Under the pieces are notes generated by a model. That model was not told where the DNA came from. It did not search any database and worked only from the letters and a program-made list of their open reading frames with translations. Position numbers and translations under genes: made by a program. 64,000 nt of DNA from Alphaproteobacteria bacterium MarineAlpha11_Bin1 (GTDB taxonomy: Bacteria > Pseudomonadota > Alphaproteobacteria > MPNO01 > UBA830), in contig PTJZ01000011.1 of the NCBI GenBank assembly GCA_002937455.1, positions 62,001 to 126,000 of the forward strand, written 5' to 3'. Positions 8,362-17,923 of the stretch are shown piece by piece (within the stretch, counting starts at the first letter, position 1; the number at the start of each line of letters is the position of its first letter).

Positions 8362-9129
8362 TTATTCGACTACGTTAAACGCGACCGCTCCTAGGCCCTC
8401 GACTGTATTACGAACGTTAATACCGGGCCGCAGAGGCTCGGCGGCCGTAGCACCACCTGCCATTACAACCCAACCAGCTTCAATCCGTTCACCGGCTTCG
8501 GATGTTAACCGGGCGGCTGAAACCAGAGAACGGACAGGATGACCGAGGATGGCACTGGAGGAACCAATTTGTACCGGGCGGCCGTTGAACTCCATCACCA
8601 TGCCTAGGTTATCGAGATTGGAATCTGGCCGACACCAAGGACCCACAACAAAGCCCGATGACGATGCATTGTCTGCGACAACGTCTTCCAGCGAAAACTT
8701 AAAGTTCTTGTAGCGAGAATCAATAATTTCCATAGCTGCTGCGACACCATCCACTGCGGACAGAGCTTCCGCTGAAGTGCAGGGATATCCCAGTGGACGT
8801 TTGAGTAGGAAAGCAATTTCCGGTTCCACGCGAGGGTGAACGTATTTTTTGATCGAAATGGTATCGCCGTCTTCGACCATCATTTTATCGGTCAGTCGGC
8901 CCCAAATCATATCGTTCAGGCCCATTTGCAGCATCTTGGCGCGGCTGGTGAAGCCCATTTTCATCCCGTTTCGTCTCTCCCCCCTGTCAAGACGCCGCTG
9001 AATTGATGCTGCCTGAATGTCATAAGCCTCATTAAGAGAATATTTCGTGTTCGCAGATAGCTGACGGGTCGCGTGCGCTTTGTGGGCGGCATTATCAAGC
9101 TTCCGCGCCAGTTTTGTGATTTCCACCAT
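8362..9129 (-). CDS. 2-oxo-3-hexenedioate (4-oxalocrotonate) decarboxylase
   Basis: A 255-aa enzyme of the hydratase/decarboxylase family. It should decarboxylate 2-oxo-3-hexenedioate to 2-hydroxypenta-2,4-dienoate in the meta-cleavage pathway. The decarboxylase branch is indicated by MKMGFTSRAKMLQMG, HPRVEPEIAFLLKRPL (with the metal-binding Glu pair) and EIIDSRYKNFKFSL, as in DmpH/XylI. The paralogue at 11150-11947 is closer to the hydratase branch. It is the last gene of the minus-strand lower-pathway operon, 2 bp after the aldolase. In related systems it forms a complex with the hydratase that consumes its unstable product. Confidence 0.85.
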   Translation of the reverse strand: MVEITKLARKLDNAAHKAHATRQLSANTKYSLNEAYDIQAASIQRRLDRGERRNGMKMGFTSRAKMLQMGLNDMIWGRLTDKMMVEDGDTISIKKYVHPRVEPEIAFLLKRPLGYPCTSAEALSAVDGVAAAMEIIDSRYKNFKFSLEDVVADNASSSGFVVGPWCRPDSNLDNLGMVMEFNGRPVQIGSSSAILGHPVRSLVSAARLTSEAGERIEAGWVVMAGGATAAEPLRPGINVRNTVEGLGAVAFNVVE

Positions 9130-9131
9130 GC

Positions 9132-10184
9132 TTATTCTCCCTTATCGGAGACGTTTCCGCCTTCACGTTCCTTAATCATGTCTAGGGCAACATCGACGAT
9201 CATGTCTTCCTGACCACCGACCATACGTCTATTTCCGAGTTCTATTAAGATGTCTCGCGTATCAACGCCATAGTTTTCCGACGCAGTTTCCGCATGTCGA
9301 AGAAAACTTGAATATACGCCGGCATAGCCCAACGATAACGTTTCCCGGTCGACCCTAACGGGACGATCTTGCAGCGGACGCACAAGTTCTTCTGCCGCAT
9401 CCATTAGACCAAATAGATCGCAGCCGTGGTTGAGTCCCATCCGGTCGGCAACAGCGATAAAGATTTCTAGTGGCGCGTTTCCGGCGCCTGCTCCCATACC
9501 TGCCAACGAGGCGTCTACCCGGGTACACCCGTGCTCCAGAGCAATTATAGAATTCGAAATTCCGAAAGATAAATTATGATGTGCGTGAATACCCGTTTCG
9601 GTGTCGGGTTTAAGAACGTCGTTGAATGCTTTGAACCGATCTGCCACATCTTCCATCAGCAAAGCTCCGCCAGAGTCGGTTACGTAAATGCAATGTGCGC
9701 CGTATTCCTCCATCAGGAGGGCCTGCTCCGCCAGTTTGTCGGGTGGACTCATATGAGCCATCATTAGAAATCCGGCGACATCCATACCGAGGTTTCGCGC
9801 ATATTCAATATGCTGCTTGGAGACATCTGCTTCCGTGCAGTGAGTCGCAACCCGAACCGATCGAGCTCCTGCTTCATAGGCTTCGCGGAGATCCTCAACT
9901 GTACCGATACCCGGAAGCAACAAAGTTGCTAGCTTTGCATGCCCCAGTACGCTGGCAGCTGCTTCGATATAATCTAGGTCGGTTTCCTTAGCGAATCCGT
10001 AGTTAAAGGACATGCCGGCTAAGCCATCACCATGGGCAACTTCGATAGCATCTACCTTGGCATTGTCTAATGCCTGGCAGATTGCCTTTATGTGTTCGAG
10101 TCCGTACTGATGGCGAATAGCATGCATTCCGTCACGGAGTGTGACGTCCTGAACGTATATTTTGTTGTCTTTGTCGATGGCCAT
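9132..10184 (-). CDS. dmpG: 4-hydroxy-2-oxovalerate aldolase
   Basis: A 350-aa class II pyruvate aldolase of the DmpG/MhpE type, which splits 4-hydroxy-2-oxovalerate into pyruvate and acetaldehyde. The N-terminal TIM-barrel signature is [20 protein letters not shown] (catalytic Arg and metal-binding Asp). Further signatures are [10 protein letters not shown] and the metal-binding GIHAHHNL. The C-terminal part is the communication domain that docks with the acetaldehyde dehydrogenase and channels acetaldehyde. The partner gene lies 10 bp upstream in the same operon, as expected for this obligate pair. Confidence 0.94.
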   Translation of the reverse strand: MAIDKDNKIYVQDVTLRDGMHAIRHQYGLEHIKAICQALDNAKVDAIEVAHGDGLAGMSFNYGFAKETDLDYIEAAASVLGHAKLATLLLPGIGTVEDLREAYEAGARSVRVATHCTEADVSKQHIEYARNLGMDVAGFLMMAHMSPPDKLAEQALLMEEYGAHCIYVTDSGGALLMEDVADRFKAFNDVLKPDTETGIHAHHNLSFGISNSIIALEHGCTRVDASLAGMGAGAGNAPLEIFIAVADRMGLNHGCDLFGLMDAAEELVRPLQDRPVRVDRETLSLGYAGVYSSFLRHAETASENYGVDTRDILIELGNRRMVGGQEDMIVDVALDMIKEREGGNVSDKGE

Positions 10185-10194
10185 GTCCGTGCCT

Positions 10195-11130
10195 CTAAAC
10201 TATGGCCATTCGGCGTTCGAGTACCCGCTCAGCAGTGCGGAGCGCGGCCGAAGTCATGATGTCAAGGTTGCCGGCGTATTTTGGCAGGTAATGCCCCGCA
10301 CCTTCAACTTCGAGAAAGATTGAAGATTTAATTCCCTGGAAATCTCCACGGCCAGGAATATGTAGTGGGTTGTTAGAGCCAAAACGTTCGAACTGGACCT
10401 CCTGTTTTAGCCGGTAGCCCGGGACATAACTTTGTACCTCAGAAACCATAGCCTTTACGGATTCGGATAATTTTTCCTGATCAGTATCGTCCGACAGCGT
10501 GTAGACAGTATCCCGCATAACCAAGGGGGGCTCAGCTGGGTTTAGGACGATGATTGCTTTGCCTTGCTCGGCGCCACCTACAATTTCAAGGCCCTTGGAT
10601 GTAGTCTCTGTAAATTCGTCGATATTGGCTCGAGTGCCGGGCCCCGCGGACCTCGACGAAATAGACGCCACGATTTCTGCATATTGGACCTTGGCGATCC
10701 GGTTAACGGCGTGGACCATTGGAATCGTCGCTTGGCCGCCACAGGTGACCATATTGATATTGTTGGCATCGAGATGTTGATTGGCATTCACGACCGGCAC
10801 GACGTAGGGTCCAATTGCTGCGGGCGTTAGATCGATAATGATCTTTTTATCTTTTGCGCAAATTGCAGCGTTATGTTCGTGTGACGCGGCCGACGTAGCG
10901 TCGAATACCAGCGCGATTTCGTTCCATTCCGGCAACTTGGTGAGACCTTCGAGACCTTCATGGGTTGTTGTAACGCCCACCTTCTTTGCGTTGGCGAGCC
11001 CGTCCGAGCTGGGATCAATACCGACCATGGCGCCTATATCGAGTATATCCGATGTCCGTAGGATTTTGATCATTAGGTCGGTACCAATATTACCTGAACC
11101 GACGATTGCGACTTTTGGTTTGTTTGGCAT
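10195..11130 (-). CDS. dmpF: Acetaldehyde dehydrogenase (acylating)
   Basis: A 311-aa enzyme that converts acetaldehyde, NAD+ and CoA to acetyl-CoA, working in complex with the aldolase encoded just downstream. It starts with the Rossmann motif [14 protein letters not shown]. The catalytic cysteine is in [29 protein letters not shown] and [13 protein letters not shown] are typical of DmpF/MhpF. The frame is open 24 codons further upstream, but the ATG at 11130 has GGGAG 8 nt before it and matches family starts. The gene ends the route from ring carbon to acetyl-CoA. Confidence 0.94.
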   Translation of the reverse strand: MPNKPKVAIVGSGNIGTDLMIKILRTSDILDIGAMVGIDPSSDGLANAKKVGVTTTHEGLEGLTKLPEWNEIALVFDATSAASHEHNAAICAKDKKIIIDLTPAAIGPYVVPVVNANQHLDANNINMVTCGGQATIPMVHAVNRIAKVQYAEIVASISSRSAGPGTRANIDEFTETTSKGLEIVGGAEQGKAIIVLNPAEPPLVMRDTVYTLSDDTDQEKLSESVKAMVSEVQSYVPGYRLKQEVQFERFGSNNPLHIPGRGDFQGIKSSIFLEVEGAGHYLPKYAGNLDIMTSAALRTAERVLERRMAIV

Positions 11131-11149
11131 TTGAGTGCTCCCAAAGGGA

Positions 11150-11947
11150 TTAGTCGGAAAAGGCAGCCCGGACGCTGCCGAGACCTGAAATGCGGGCCTC
11201 AATCACCTCGCCGCGACCGATGGGCGCCATCGGACCGAGGGCTCCGGTCATGACGACGTCGCCCGCTGAGAGTGGCATTCCCACGTCGACCATTTTTCGG
11301 GCTAACCAGACCGCGGCGTTAAGTGGATTTCCTAGGCAAGCGACACCTGCCCCAACTGAAACTTGTTCCCCTTTGTTCTCCATGACCATTCCGCACATTC
11401 GAAGATCAATATCATCGAGAAGAACCGGGCGGGTACCGAGTACGATCATACCGGAAGATGCGTTGTCTGCAATAGTGTCGAGAATGTTGATGTCCCACTT
11501 GGCGATACGGCTGCCTACGACTTCAATGGCGGGTAACGCGTAAGCCGTCGCATCAATGAGATCCAGCAGCGTGATCTGTTCACCATTCAAATCTTCGGCA
11601 AGGACCAGTGCCACTTCCGCTTCTGCTTTGGGCTGCGAAACTGCGTTGAAATCGATTTCATCACCATCCACGAACGCCATATCAGCATAGATTATGCCGT
11701 AATCGGGCTGATCGACACCCAACTGTGTCTGAACCGCCTTGGCAGTTAAACCGATTTTGCGTCCAATGACTCGGCGGCCTTGCTTGATCCATATATCGGT
11801 GTTCGCTTGTTGAACTGCATATGCGGATTCTAAATCTCCCGCCGGCAGGGAATCACGAACCGGTTTTATCGTCTTGCCATTTTTCCATGCGTTTCGGATC
11901 TTGCGCGCTGCTTCGACGATCGCTTTTTCATTTTTTATTACCATCAT
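11150..11947 (-). CDS. 2-keto-4-pentenoate hydratase
   Basis: A 265-aa hydratase of the MhpD/DmpE type that adds water to 2-hydroxypenta-2,4-dienoate to give 4-hydroxy-2-oxovalerate. Typical stretches are [39 protein letters not shown] and [16 protein letters not shown], the last with metal-binding Glu residues. [15 protein letters not shown] is the other family hallmark. Two adjacent ATG codons (11947 and 11944) follow GAGGG; either may start translation. It lies between the semialdehyde dehydrogenase and the acetaldehyde dehydrogenase in the operon. Confidence 0.88.
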   Translation of the reverse strand: MMVIKNEKAIVEAARKIRNAWKNGKTIKPVRDSLPAGDLESAYAVQQANTDIWIKQGRRVIGRKIGLTAKAVQTQLGVDQPDYGIIYADMAFVDGDEIDFNAVSQPKAEAEVALVLAEDLNGEQITLLDLIDATAYALPAIEVVGSRIAKWDINILDTIADNASSGMIVLGTRPVLLDDIDLRMCGMVMENKGEQVSVGAGVACLGNPLNAAVWLARKMVDVGMPLSAGDVVMTGALGPMAPIGRGEVIEARISGLGSVRAAFSD

Positions 11948-11955
11948 TAGCCCTC

Positions 11956-13434
11956 TTAAAGCTTGATGCAGATGTTTTTCTGTTCCGAATAAAAATTCAG
12001 GGCGTGTTGACCACCCTCTCGTCCAAATCCTGACAAACCCATCCCGCCAAAGGGGGTGCGAAGGTCACGGAGGAACCAGCAATTGACCCAGTTGATCCCG
12101 GCTTCCATTTGCTGAGCTACGCGATGAGCTCTTGCCAGATTTGTAGTCCAGACGGTGGAGGCCAGGCCGTATTCGGTATCGTTTGCCATATCGACGGCTT
12201 CCTCTTCCGTATCGAATGGGGTGATGTGGCAGACGGGGCCAAATATCTCCTCTTTTTGGATCCGCGTGTCCTCTGTCAGCCCTGTAAAAATCGTTGGTTG
12301 AATAAATGCGCCATTGTCACGCTCGTCGCCGAATTCTGGAATACCGCCACCGGTAACCACTTCCGCGCCGAGTGTTTTTGCCAGATCGTAATAACCTCTC
12401 ACCTTTTCCCGGTGTTCGTGGCTAATCAACGGGCCCATCTGGGTCTCCGCATCCTCCGGTCGACCCAGTTTCATGGTCTCGGCCTTTTCCTTAAGGGTCG
12501 CGACAAACTTTTCAAAAATTGATCTTTCTACGTAGACACGTTCCGAAGATAGACACACCTGCCCACAATTCGCGAAGACCGACTTGACGGTACCTTCAAT
12601 CGCAGCATCAAAATCGGCGTCGGCAAATACGATCGATGGGTTCTTTCCACCTAGTTCGAATGAGAGGGCTTTTATGTTTTCGGAAGCGGCCCGCATGATA
12701 GCGCTACCGGTGGTCGTTTCCCCGGTAAAGGTGATAGCGTCGATGCCCTTATGTGTAGTCATAAACTCACCCGCGGAGTTGGGACCAAAACCGTGTACCA
12801 CGTTGAATGCGCCATCCGGTATGCCGGATTCTTTCATAACTTCAGCCAGCATTGTGGCTGTTGTTGGTGTCTCCTCAGATGGTTTCAGAATTACCGCGTT
12901 TCCCGATGCCATTGCTGGCGCCAGCTTCCAGGTTGACAGCAGTAATGGAAGATTCCAAGGGCTGATAACGCCAACCACACCGTGGGGCTGACGGATTGAA
13001 TAGTTTATCGCGCCAGCGCCATCGGGCGTATCCTGCTGATAGGCTTCTGTGCCAACCGATTTGATGAGATCAGCGAACACACGGAAATTCGCCGCCCCCC
13101 GAGGGATATCAATATGACTAGCGAGCGAGCGCGGTTTACCCGTATCAAGCGTTTCCGCTTCGATAAATTCTTTGGCCCGTGCATCGATACCGTCAGCTAC
13201 TGCGTAAAGGATCTTGCAGCGTTCCTCGACCGGCATATTTCCCCAGACTTCTCTATACGATGTTCGGGCAGCCGTAACCGCCTCATCTACCATATCAGGT
13301 GTTGCTTCATGTACGTGGCTAAGTAAGGTACCATCGACCGGGGTAGTATTTTCGAACGTCTTATCGCTACCGATGAATTTTCCTGCGATAAAATTTTTCA
13401 GTTCGCGGACGTTGCCTGAACCTTCTGGCACCAT
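11956..13434 (-). CDS. 2-hydroxymuconic (or 2-aminomuconic) semialdehyde dehydrogenase
   Basis: A 492-aa NAD-dependent aldehyde dehydrogenase, first gene of the lower-pathway operon. Motifs are [28 protein letters not shown] (general-base Glu) and [17 protein letters not shown] (catalytic Cys). The C-terminal [20 protein letters not shown] with the ending ICIKL is typical of the DmpC/XylG/AmnC group, which oxidises ring-cleavage semialdehydes to the dicarboxylic acid. The family is clear and the operon supports a meta-cleavage role; whether the substrate is hydroxy- or amino-substituted cannot be read from the sequence. The ATG at 13434 follows the AAGGGAG-like sequence of the leader. Confidence 0.85.
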   Translation of the reverse strand: MVPEGSGNVRELKNFIAGKFIGSDKTFENTTPVDGTLLSHVHEATPDMVDEAVTAARTSYREVWGNMPVEERCKILYAVADGIDARAKEFIEAETLDTGKPRSLASHIDIPRGAANFRVFADLIKSVGTEAYQQDTPDGAGAINYSIRQPHGVVGVISPWNLPLLLSTWKLAPAMASGNAVILKPSEETPTTATMLAEVMKESGIPDGAFNVVHGFGPNSAGEFMTTHKGIDAITFTGETTTGSAIMRAASENIKALSFELGGKNPSIVFADADFDAAIEGTVKSVFANCGQVCLSSERVYVERSIFEKFVATLKEKAETMKLGRPEDAETQMGPLISHEHREKVRGYYDLAKTLGAEVVTGGGIPEFGDERDNGAFIQPTIFTGLTEDTRIQKEEIFGPVCHITPFDTEEEAVDMANDTEYGLASTVWTTNLARAHRVAQQMEAGINWVNCWFLRDLRTPFGGMGLSGFGREGGQHALNFYSEQKNICIKL

Positions 13435-13715
13435 ATCAATCTCCCTTATAAGCCGGTTAAGTTTGGATGCATCTTATCGGTGACCGTACATCAGGTTTTG
13501 GGGCAGGGCCCGTAGTGAGTCAAGACAGTCATATCTGTACAAATTGTTATGAAAACCTTTTTCCGTTTGGCGTTTTCCGAGAGCCCGTGCGAAATAGGTT
13601 TTACTTTTATCCTATCTAATTCGACAGGTTACTCTGAATTGTTTTTTAATCTGAGGGCGCGGTGGCCGAGATACATGGGCTGGCCTCATTACGGATCAAG
13701 CCTATGCATGCGTTC

Positions 13716-14180
13716 TTAAGCGAGTTCGAAAATTGCTTCGATCTCCATGCAGAAATTCCGCGGAAGCTCGAACATACCAACTGCGGATCGCGCGTGCTGG
13801 CCGGCCTGGGGACCAAATAATTCTAAAAAAAGGTCGGACGCCCCATCAACTACGGCGAATTGACGGTTGAACCCCGGGGCTGAGTTCACCATTCCGGTAA
13901 CTTTTACTACCTGCGTTATCCTGTCTAAGGAGCCCAACTCCCCTTCTACGGATGCCAGAATATTCAAGGCGGTGGCCCTCGCTGCGGCTCGTGCTTCATC
14001 TTCGGAGATGTCGGCACCGACCTTACCCATCACTTTGACGCCATAATGCTCCGGCGGGGGATGACCAGAGGTATAGAGGAGGTGGTTGGTGATCACGCAG
14101 CCGGTACGATTCTTACTAGGATAGATAAAACGCTTTGGAAGCTGTAGTCCAAGTTTTTTAAGCCGAGCGCTTACGCTCAT
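13716..14180 (-). CDS. RidA/YjgF family protein
   Basis: A 154-aa member of the longer RidA subfamily. Typical parts are LLYTSGHPPP, GKVGADISEDEARAAARATA, LGSLDRITQVVKVTGMVNSA and GQHARSAVGMFELP, the last holding the Arg that positions imine substrates in deaminating members. RidA proteins hydrolyse enamines or imines; some act as 2-aminomuconate deaminases, but this subgroup is broad. Its ATG overlaps the stop of the molybdopterin enzyme gene (ATGA), so it is translationally coupled to that gene and not to the semialdehyde dehydrogenase, which starts after a 281-bp gap. The best call is generic RidA; a link to ring-cleavage products is possible. Confidence 0.85.
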   Translation of the reverse strand: MSVSARLKKLGLQLPKRFIYPSKNRTGCVITNHLLYTSGHPPPEHYGVKVMGKVGADISEDEARAAARATALNILASVEGELGSLDRITQVVKVTGMVNSAPGFNRQFAVVDGASDLFLELFGPQAGQHARSAVGMFELPRNFCMEIEAIFELA

Positions 14181-16342
14181 GATTGCTCTTCCATAGGAAT
14201 TTCACTTTCTGGGATGGCGGTTACGCGACAACGCAAACCGCGGGTATCGGCGGATCCTGTCACGGGGTCCCATGGTCCATCATAGGAGAGGGCCACATTC
14301 ACGTTTACGTCCAGAGCTCCTTTTTCCGGACCAGCTGCCTCCGGCAACCACCATCCCATACCAGTACGAACGGTTCCTGAGTCAGTTTCGCGGGTGATTG
14401 AAACTTTTAATTTACAAGTGCCCTTAAAATTGGCGGTCTCAACTGCAACCCAATCGCCGTCCACGAAGTTAAAACCCTTTGCGTCACTTGGATGGACCTG
14501 TAGTAGGGGAAAAGGGGATATTTTTCGGGCCCATGCCTGATCCCGATAGCGTGAGTGATGGTATGTTTTCTCCCTCGCGCCCGTAATAAGGATAAGTGGA
14601 AAGTCTCTCTTGTCTTGATAGGTAGATCGTTCGGCTCGAGGTATCTCATAGCTCGGTAAGGGGTCTACGCCAATTTCATTCAGGGTCTTCGACCATAACT
14701 CAATTTTACCGGACGGCGTTTTGAAACCCACTTCTTCGAAATTTCCAATTTGGTATTTAAATGGGGCCCAGCCCTGTTTCTTTAGGAGTTCCTGATCGAT
14801 TTCGTCCCCGATAAGGTATTCATTAAATTCTTGCTTCGTTTCCCAAGGGAAAAACTTCCGCGTATTAACGCCAAGGGCTTCGATGCGCCGCGCTAAATCA
14901 GTGGTGAATTCGAAATCAGATCGAGCGTCTCCCTCTGGCTCTTTTACTGGCTTCGTATAGCAGATGATCTGCGCTGACGGCTCAAGTGATACCTCCTCTT
15001 CCTCCAAGCCGGTTGTTTTGGGAAGTACGATATCGGCAATTTCCGATGTTGGAGTCATCATATGAGACGCGACGGCCAGGAAATCGAGCGATTTCAAAGC
15101 GGTCATGACCTTACGGGTATCCGGATAAGTCACTGCGATATTCACACCCGATACATACATAGCACGTACAGGGTAGGGCTTTCCGGTGAGAATGGCATCA
15201 ATGGCGGTCGGATTATGGACTGAGGTTTGCCAACCTTTGGGACCTGCCCAAAGCGGAAACTGATCCGCTCCTAAGGTCTTTGCTGCGGTCGACGGCGGAA
15301 GGGCGAAGTCGCGGTCGTGTAAAATATCTATATAATTACGAAATCCCTCGGGTCGTTTGACTCGAATGTTACCCCCCTTCCGATCTACGTTTCCGGTGAT
15401 TGCGACCAGGCAGTGAAAAGCCCTAAACGTCTGAACGCCGTTTGAGAAAGCGTCGATACCATGCCCCGAAACGAAGCAGGAAGGACCATCGGCGTATAGG
15501 CGGGCTGCCTTGGTAATGTCGTCCTCAGAAACGCCTGATAGAGCCGCTGCGCGGGCTGGCGGGAATTCAGATGCCCGCTGTCTCAGCTTATCAAAGCCGA
15601 CGGTCCAATTTGTGATGAATTCCCGATCATATAAACCCTCTTCGATAATTACATGGGTCATTGAGAGCGCGATAGCCGCATCACTGCCCGGCGTGGGGCG
15701 AAGCCAAATTTCTGCAGCGTTGGCTGCGGGTGTCTCCGCTGGATCGATGACGACTAATTTAGCTCCATTTTTCTTTGCTCTCTTTAGCGCCATCCACTGG
15801 ACGGGATCGGCCGCCGATGGATTTCGACCCACAATTAAAGCGCAGCGGGTATTGTCGACGTCCTCCCCGCCAACAATGCCGAGACCTGTTACCTTGTCAG
15901 ATAAGGCACGGCAGCCTCCGCATAAATCCTGATTCATCATCCAGTTGGGTGAGCCAAGCGACCGCATTAGTAACGCGACCATTGCTCCCCGGCTAAAGAA
16001 TGCACTAGAAACAGCCCCGATCAGGGACTCGGGGCCATATTTGGCTCGGACCGCCAAAAGGCGATCGGCTATTTCGTTCAGCGCTTCATCCCATGAAATT
16101 TGATCCCATTGCCCGGATCCGCGCGATCCGGACCTCCGCATGGGGCGCGCGATCCGATTTGGGCTATATGTAAGCTCCGGGAGTGCGCGTATACCCTTTA
16201 CACAAAATGCTCCCTTCGATCCCGGGTGATCGACGTTGGGGCCCACCTTGGTGACCCGCCTGTTTTTTACAGTCACCAAAGAACCGCATCTAGTGCTGCA
16301 TTCCCAGCAGGTGCTGGGAAAGATACCATCAGGAAACTTCAT
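14177..16342 (-). CDS. Molybdopterin-dependent oxidoreductase, DMSO reductase family
   Basis: A 721-aa molybdenum (or tungsten) enzyme with two pterin cofactors. The N-terminal [4Fe-4S] ligands are C12, C15, C19 and C47. A cysteine-rich segment NQDLCGGC (C141, C144) lies where related enzymes carry the Mo/W-ligand cysteine; this is inference. The molydopterin dinucleotide-binding domain is C-terminal (LILITGAREKTYHHSRYRD). There is no Tat signal and no adjacent FeS or membrane subunit, so it is probably a soluble single-subunit enzyme. Acetylene hydratase-like and other single-chain members are possible relatives. Upstream lie three TauE/SafE permeases, downstream an overlapping RidA gene. 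Substrate unknown. Confidence 0.88.
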   Translation of the reverse strand: MKFPDGIFPSTCWECSTRCGSLVTVKNRRVTKVGPNVDHPGSKGAFCVKGIRALPELTYSPNRIARPMRRSGSRGSGQWDQISWDEALNEIADRLLAVRAKYGPESLIGAVSSAFFSRGAMVALLMRSLGSPNWMMNQDLCGGCRALSDKVTGLGIVGGEDVDNTRCALIVGRNPSAADPVQWMALKRAKKNGAKLVVIDPAETPAANAAEIWLRPTPGSDAAIALSMTHVIIEEGLYDREFITNWTVGFDKLRQRASEFPPARAAALSGVSEDDITKAARLYADGPSCFVSGHGIDAFSNGVQTFRAFHCLVAITGNVDRKGGNIRVKRPEGFRNYIDILHDRDFALPPSTAAKTLGADQFPLWAGPKGWQTSVHNPTAIDAILTGKPYPVRAMYVSGVNIAVTYPDTRKVMTALKSLDFLAVASHMMTPTSEIADIVLPKTTGLEEEEVSLEPSAQIICYTKPVKEPEGDARSDFEFTTDLARRIEALGVNTRKFFPWETKQEFNEYLIGDEIDQELLKKQGWAPFKYQIGNFEEVGFKTPSGKIELWSKTLNEIGVDPLPSYEIPRAERSTYQDKRDFPLILITGAREKTYHHSRYRDQAWARKISPFPLLQVHPSDAKGFNFVDGDWVAVETANFKGTCKLKVSITRETDSGTVRTGMGWWLPEAAGPEKGALDVNVNVALSYDGPWDPVTGSADTRGLRCRVTAIPESEIPMEEQS

Positions 16343-16379
16343 AAAAAAATTCTATCTGAATGGGCGTAAACCTCAAATC

Positions 16380-17156
16380 CTAAATATATCCTTCCAAAAA
16401 ACCTGCATCTACGGCTGCTCCAACCAAAAGGCGAAACGCTAGAAAGGTCAGTAAAACCTTAAAAATGCGCCGAAATAGTTTCTCCGGTATACGAGCTAAT
16501 GTCCGTTGCCCGATCCAGTTACCCGCTACGGTACCCAAAATCATCAGGACTATCAGAGGTAAATAAGCCCCGATTGCTATCCCTAAGAAACCGAAAGCGA
16601 TAATTTTTGAGATATGTGAAATAGCCATTAGTGTCGCCATTGTAGAGACATGAACATGACGGTCGCGAGTGGCATGAGCGATGAACGGCGATAAAAATGT
16701 TCCAGTTGCACTGACGAATATTCCTAGAAATGTGGCAGCGGCGCCGAGAATGCAAAAGCGTATGCGTTCCGGACCGCCCGCGCCAAGCTTCGGCGTATAC
16801 AAGACGATAAGAATAAAGGCACCGAGGATACCCTGTAGGAGCTCAGAAGGTAGTGTCGTGAATATTTGTGCGCCGGTGAAGGCGCCTATTATCGAGCCAA
16901 TGGCAAAGGGCAGGATGAGATTTTTTTTCACGTACCGCCACATCATAAACATACGGCTTGTACCTGCGCCGAGCTGAATCAGCGTATGCATGGGTATGAG
17001 AACGGGAAGCGGGAAGAAGAACGTCATACCGGCGAGGAGAAGTAGTCCGCCTGCAGTGCCAGTGACCGTTCCGAAAAACGTAGTAATTGCCGCTGCTAGA
17101 ACAAGTGCTACCATTAACCAGAAACCAACATCTGGAATGCCAAAAAAATTGTCCAT
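16380..17156 (-). CDS. TauE/SafE family permease (third of three)
   Basis: A 258-aa inner-membrane protein with about eight hydrophobic helices, the usual size for TauE/SafE (former DUF81). The first helix is followed by a Gly-rich ATITTFFGTVTGTAGGLLLLAG, and the paired IGxIIGAFTGAQ segments are typical of the repeats. Members export sulfite or organosulfur anions, or take up other small anions. The ATG at 17156 overlaps the stop of the preceding permease (ATGA). The molybdopterin enzyme starts 37 bp downstream. It is clearly diverged from its two neighbours, so the triplet is not a recent duplication. Confidence 0.88.
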   Translation of the reverse strand: MDNFFGIPDVGFWLMVALVLAAAITTFFGTVTGTAGGLLLLAGMTFFFPLPVLIPMHTLIQLGAGTSRMFMMWRYVKKNLILPFAIGSIIGAFTGAQIFTTLPSELLQGILGAFILIVLYTPKLGAGGPERIRFCILGAAATFLGIFVSATGTFLSPFIAHATRDRHVHVSTMATLMAISHISKIIAFGFLGIAIGAYLPLIVLMILGTVAGNWIGQRTLARIPEKLFRRIFKVLLTFLAFRLLVGAAVDAGFLEGYI

Positions 17157-17923
17157 CAGATATAGCCTGCCCGGTTGGCAGAGGCCCATAAAAGGCGGAC
17201 TGAGAGGATAATAAGCATGACTTTAAAAACGCGTTTGAATAGTTCTTCGTCCATCAAGTTAAGAAGCTTGAAGCCGATCCAATTTCCCAGGTAGCCTGCC
17301 GAAACCATGGCTATCATGAGCGGTAGATAAGTGAAAAACTCAAACCCAAGAAACGCGAAGACAACGACCTTAAGCCCATGAATGAAGGTCATGATAGCCG
17401 CCAGGGTGGCGACGAAGATGCGACGATCCTTGCTTACCCCACGTACCCATGGCGCGAGTATTGTCCCGGTAGCGCCGATAAACATAGAAATAAACGCCCC
17501 TACAGTGCCAAGAATAAAAAATCTTTTACCAGTAGGAACCCCTGCTGTGACGCTTGGAGCGAAACATACATACAGCATGAATACACCAAGGATTGCTTGA
17601 AGCAGAGCGACAGGGATAGATACCACGATTTTACCGCCAATCGCGGATCCGATGAGCGCGCCGATCGCAAAGGGTAACACGGCCTGTCTTATGACTAGCT
17701 TATGGGCAATTATAGTACGGGTCACGTTTGACCCTGCTTGGACTACTCCGTGTACCGGAATTAACGCCACAGGCGGGAACACAGTCGCCATACAGCCGAT
17801 GAGAATGATCCCACCGCCGAGGCCGGCAACGACGCCGAATGTCGCAGTAAAAAACGCCAGCAGAGTGAATATTATAAACATCCATCCATCTATTTCCGGA
17901 GTGAGGGATAAAAATTCGATCAC
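17156..17923 (-). CDS. TauE/SafE family permease (second of three)
   Basis: A 255-aa polytopic membrane protein of the TauE/SafE family. TATFGVVAGLGGGIILIGC near the N-terminus, PFAIGALIGSAIGGKIV and FISMFIGATGTILAPWV are family-typical glycine-rich helices. The frame is open upstream to 17995, but the GTG at 17923 overlaps the stop of the preceding gene (GTGA) and gives a protein with the normal N-terminus, so that start is preferred. The substrate is not readable; sulfite is the textbook case. Confidence 0.87.
   Translation of the reverse strand: MIEFLSLTPEIDGWMFIIFTLLAFFTATFGVVAGLGGGIILIGCMATVFPPVALIPVHGVVQAGSNVTRTIIAHKLVIRQAVLPFAIGALIGSAIGGKIVVSIPVALLQAILGVFMLYVCFAPSVTAGVPTGKRFFILGTVGAFISMFIGATGTILAPWVRGVSKDRRIFVATLAAIMTFIHGLKVVVFAFLGFEFFTYLPLMIAMVSAGYLGNWIGFKLLNLMDEELFKRVFKVMLIILSVRLLWASANRAGYI

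Noticed and set aside
13716..14180. 2-aminomuconate deaminase as a firm call for the RidA gene
   Set aside because: The protein belongs to a broad long-RidA group and is coupled to the Mo-enzyme, not to the ring-fission operon.
14177..16342. Formate dehydrogenase or nitrate reductase
   Set aside because: No accessory FeS or membrane subunits, no Tat signal and no matching active-site context; left as a generic DMSO reductase family enzyme.
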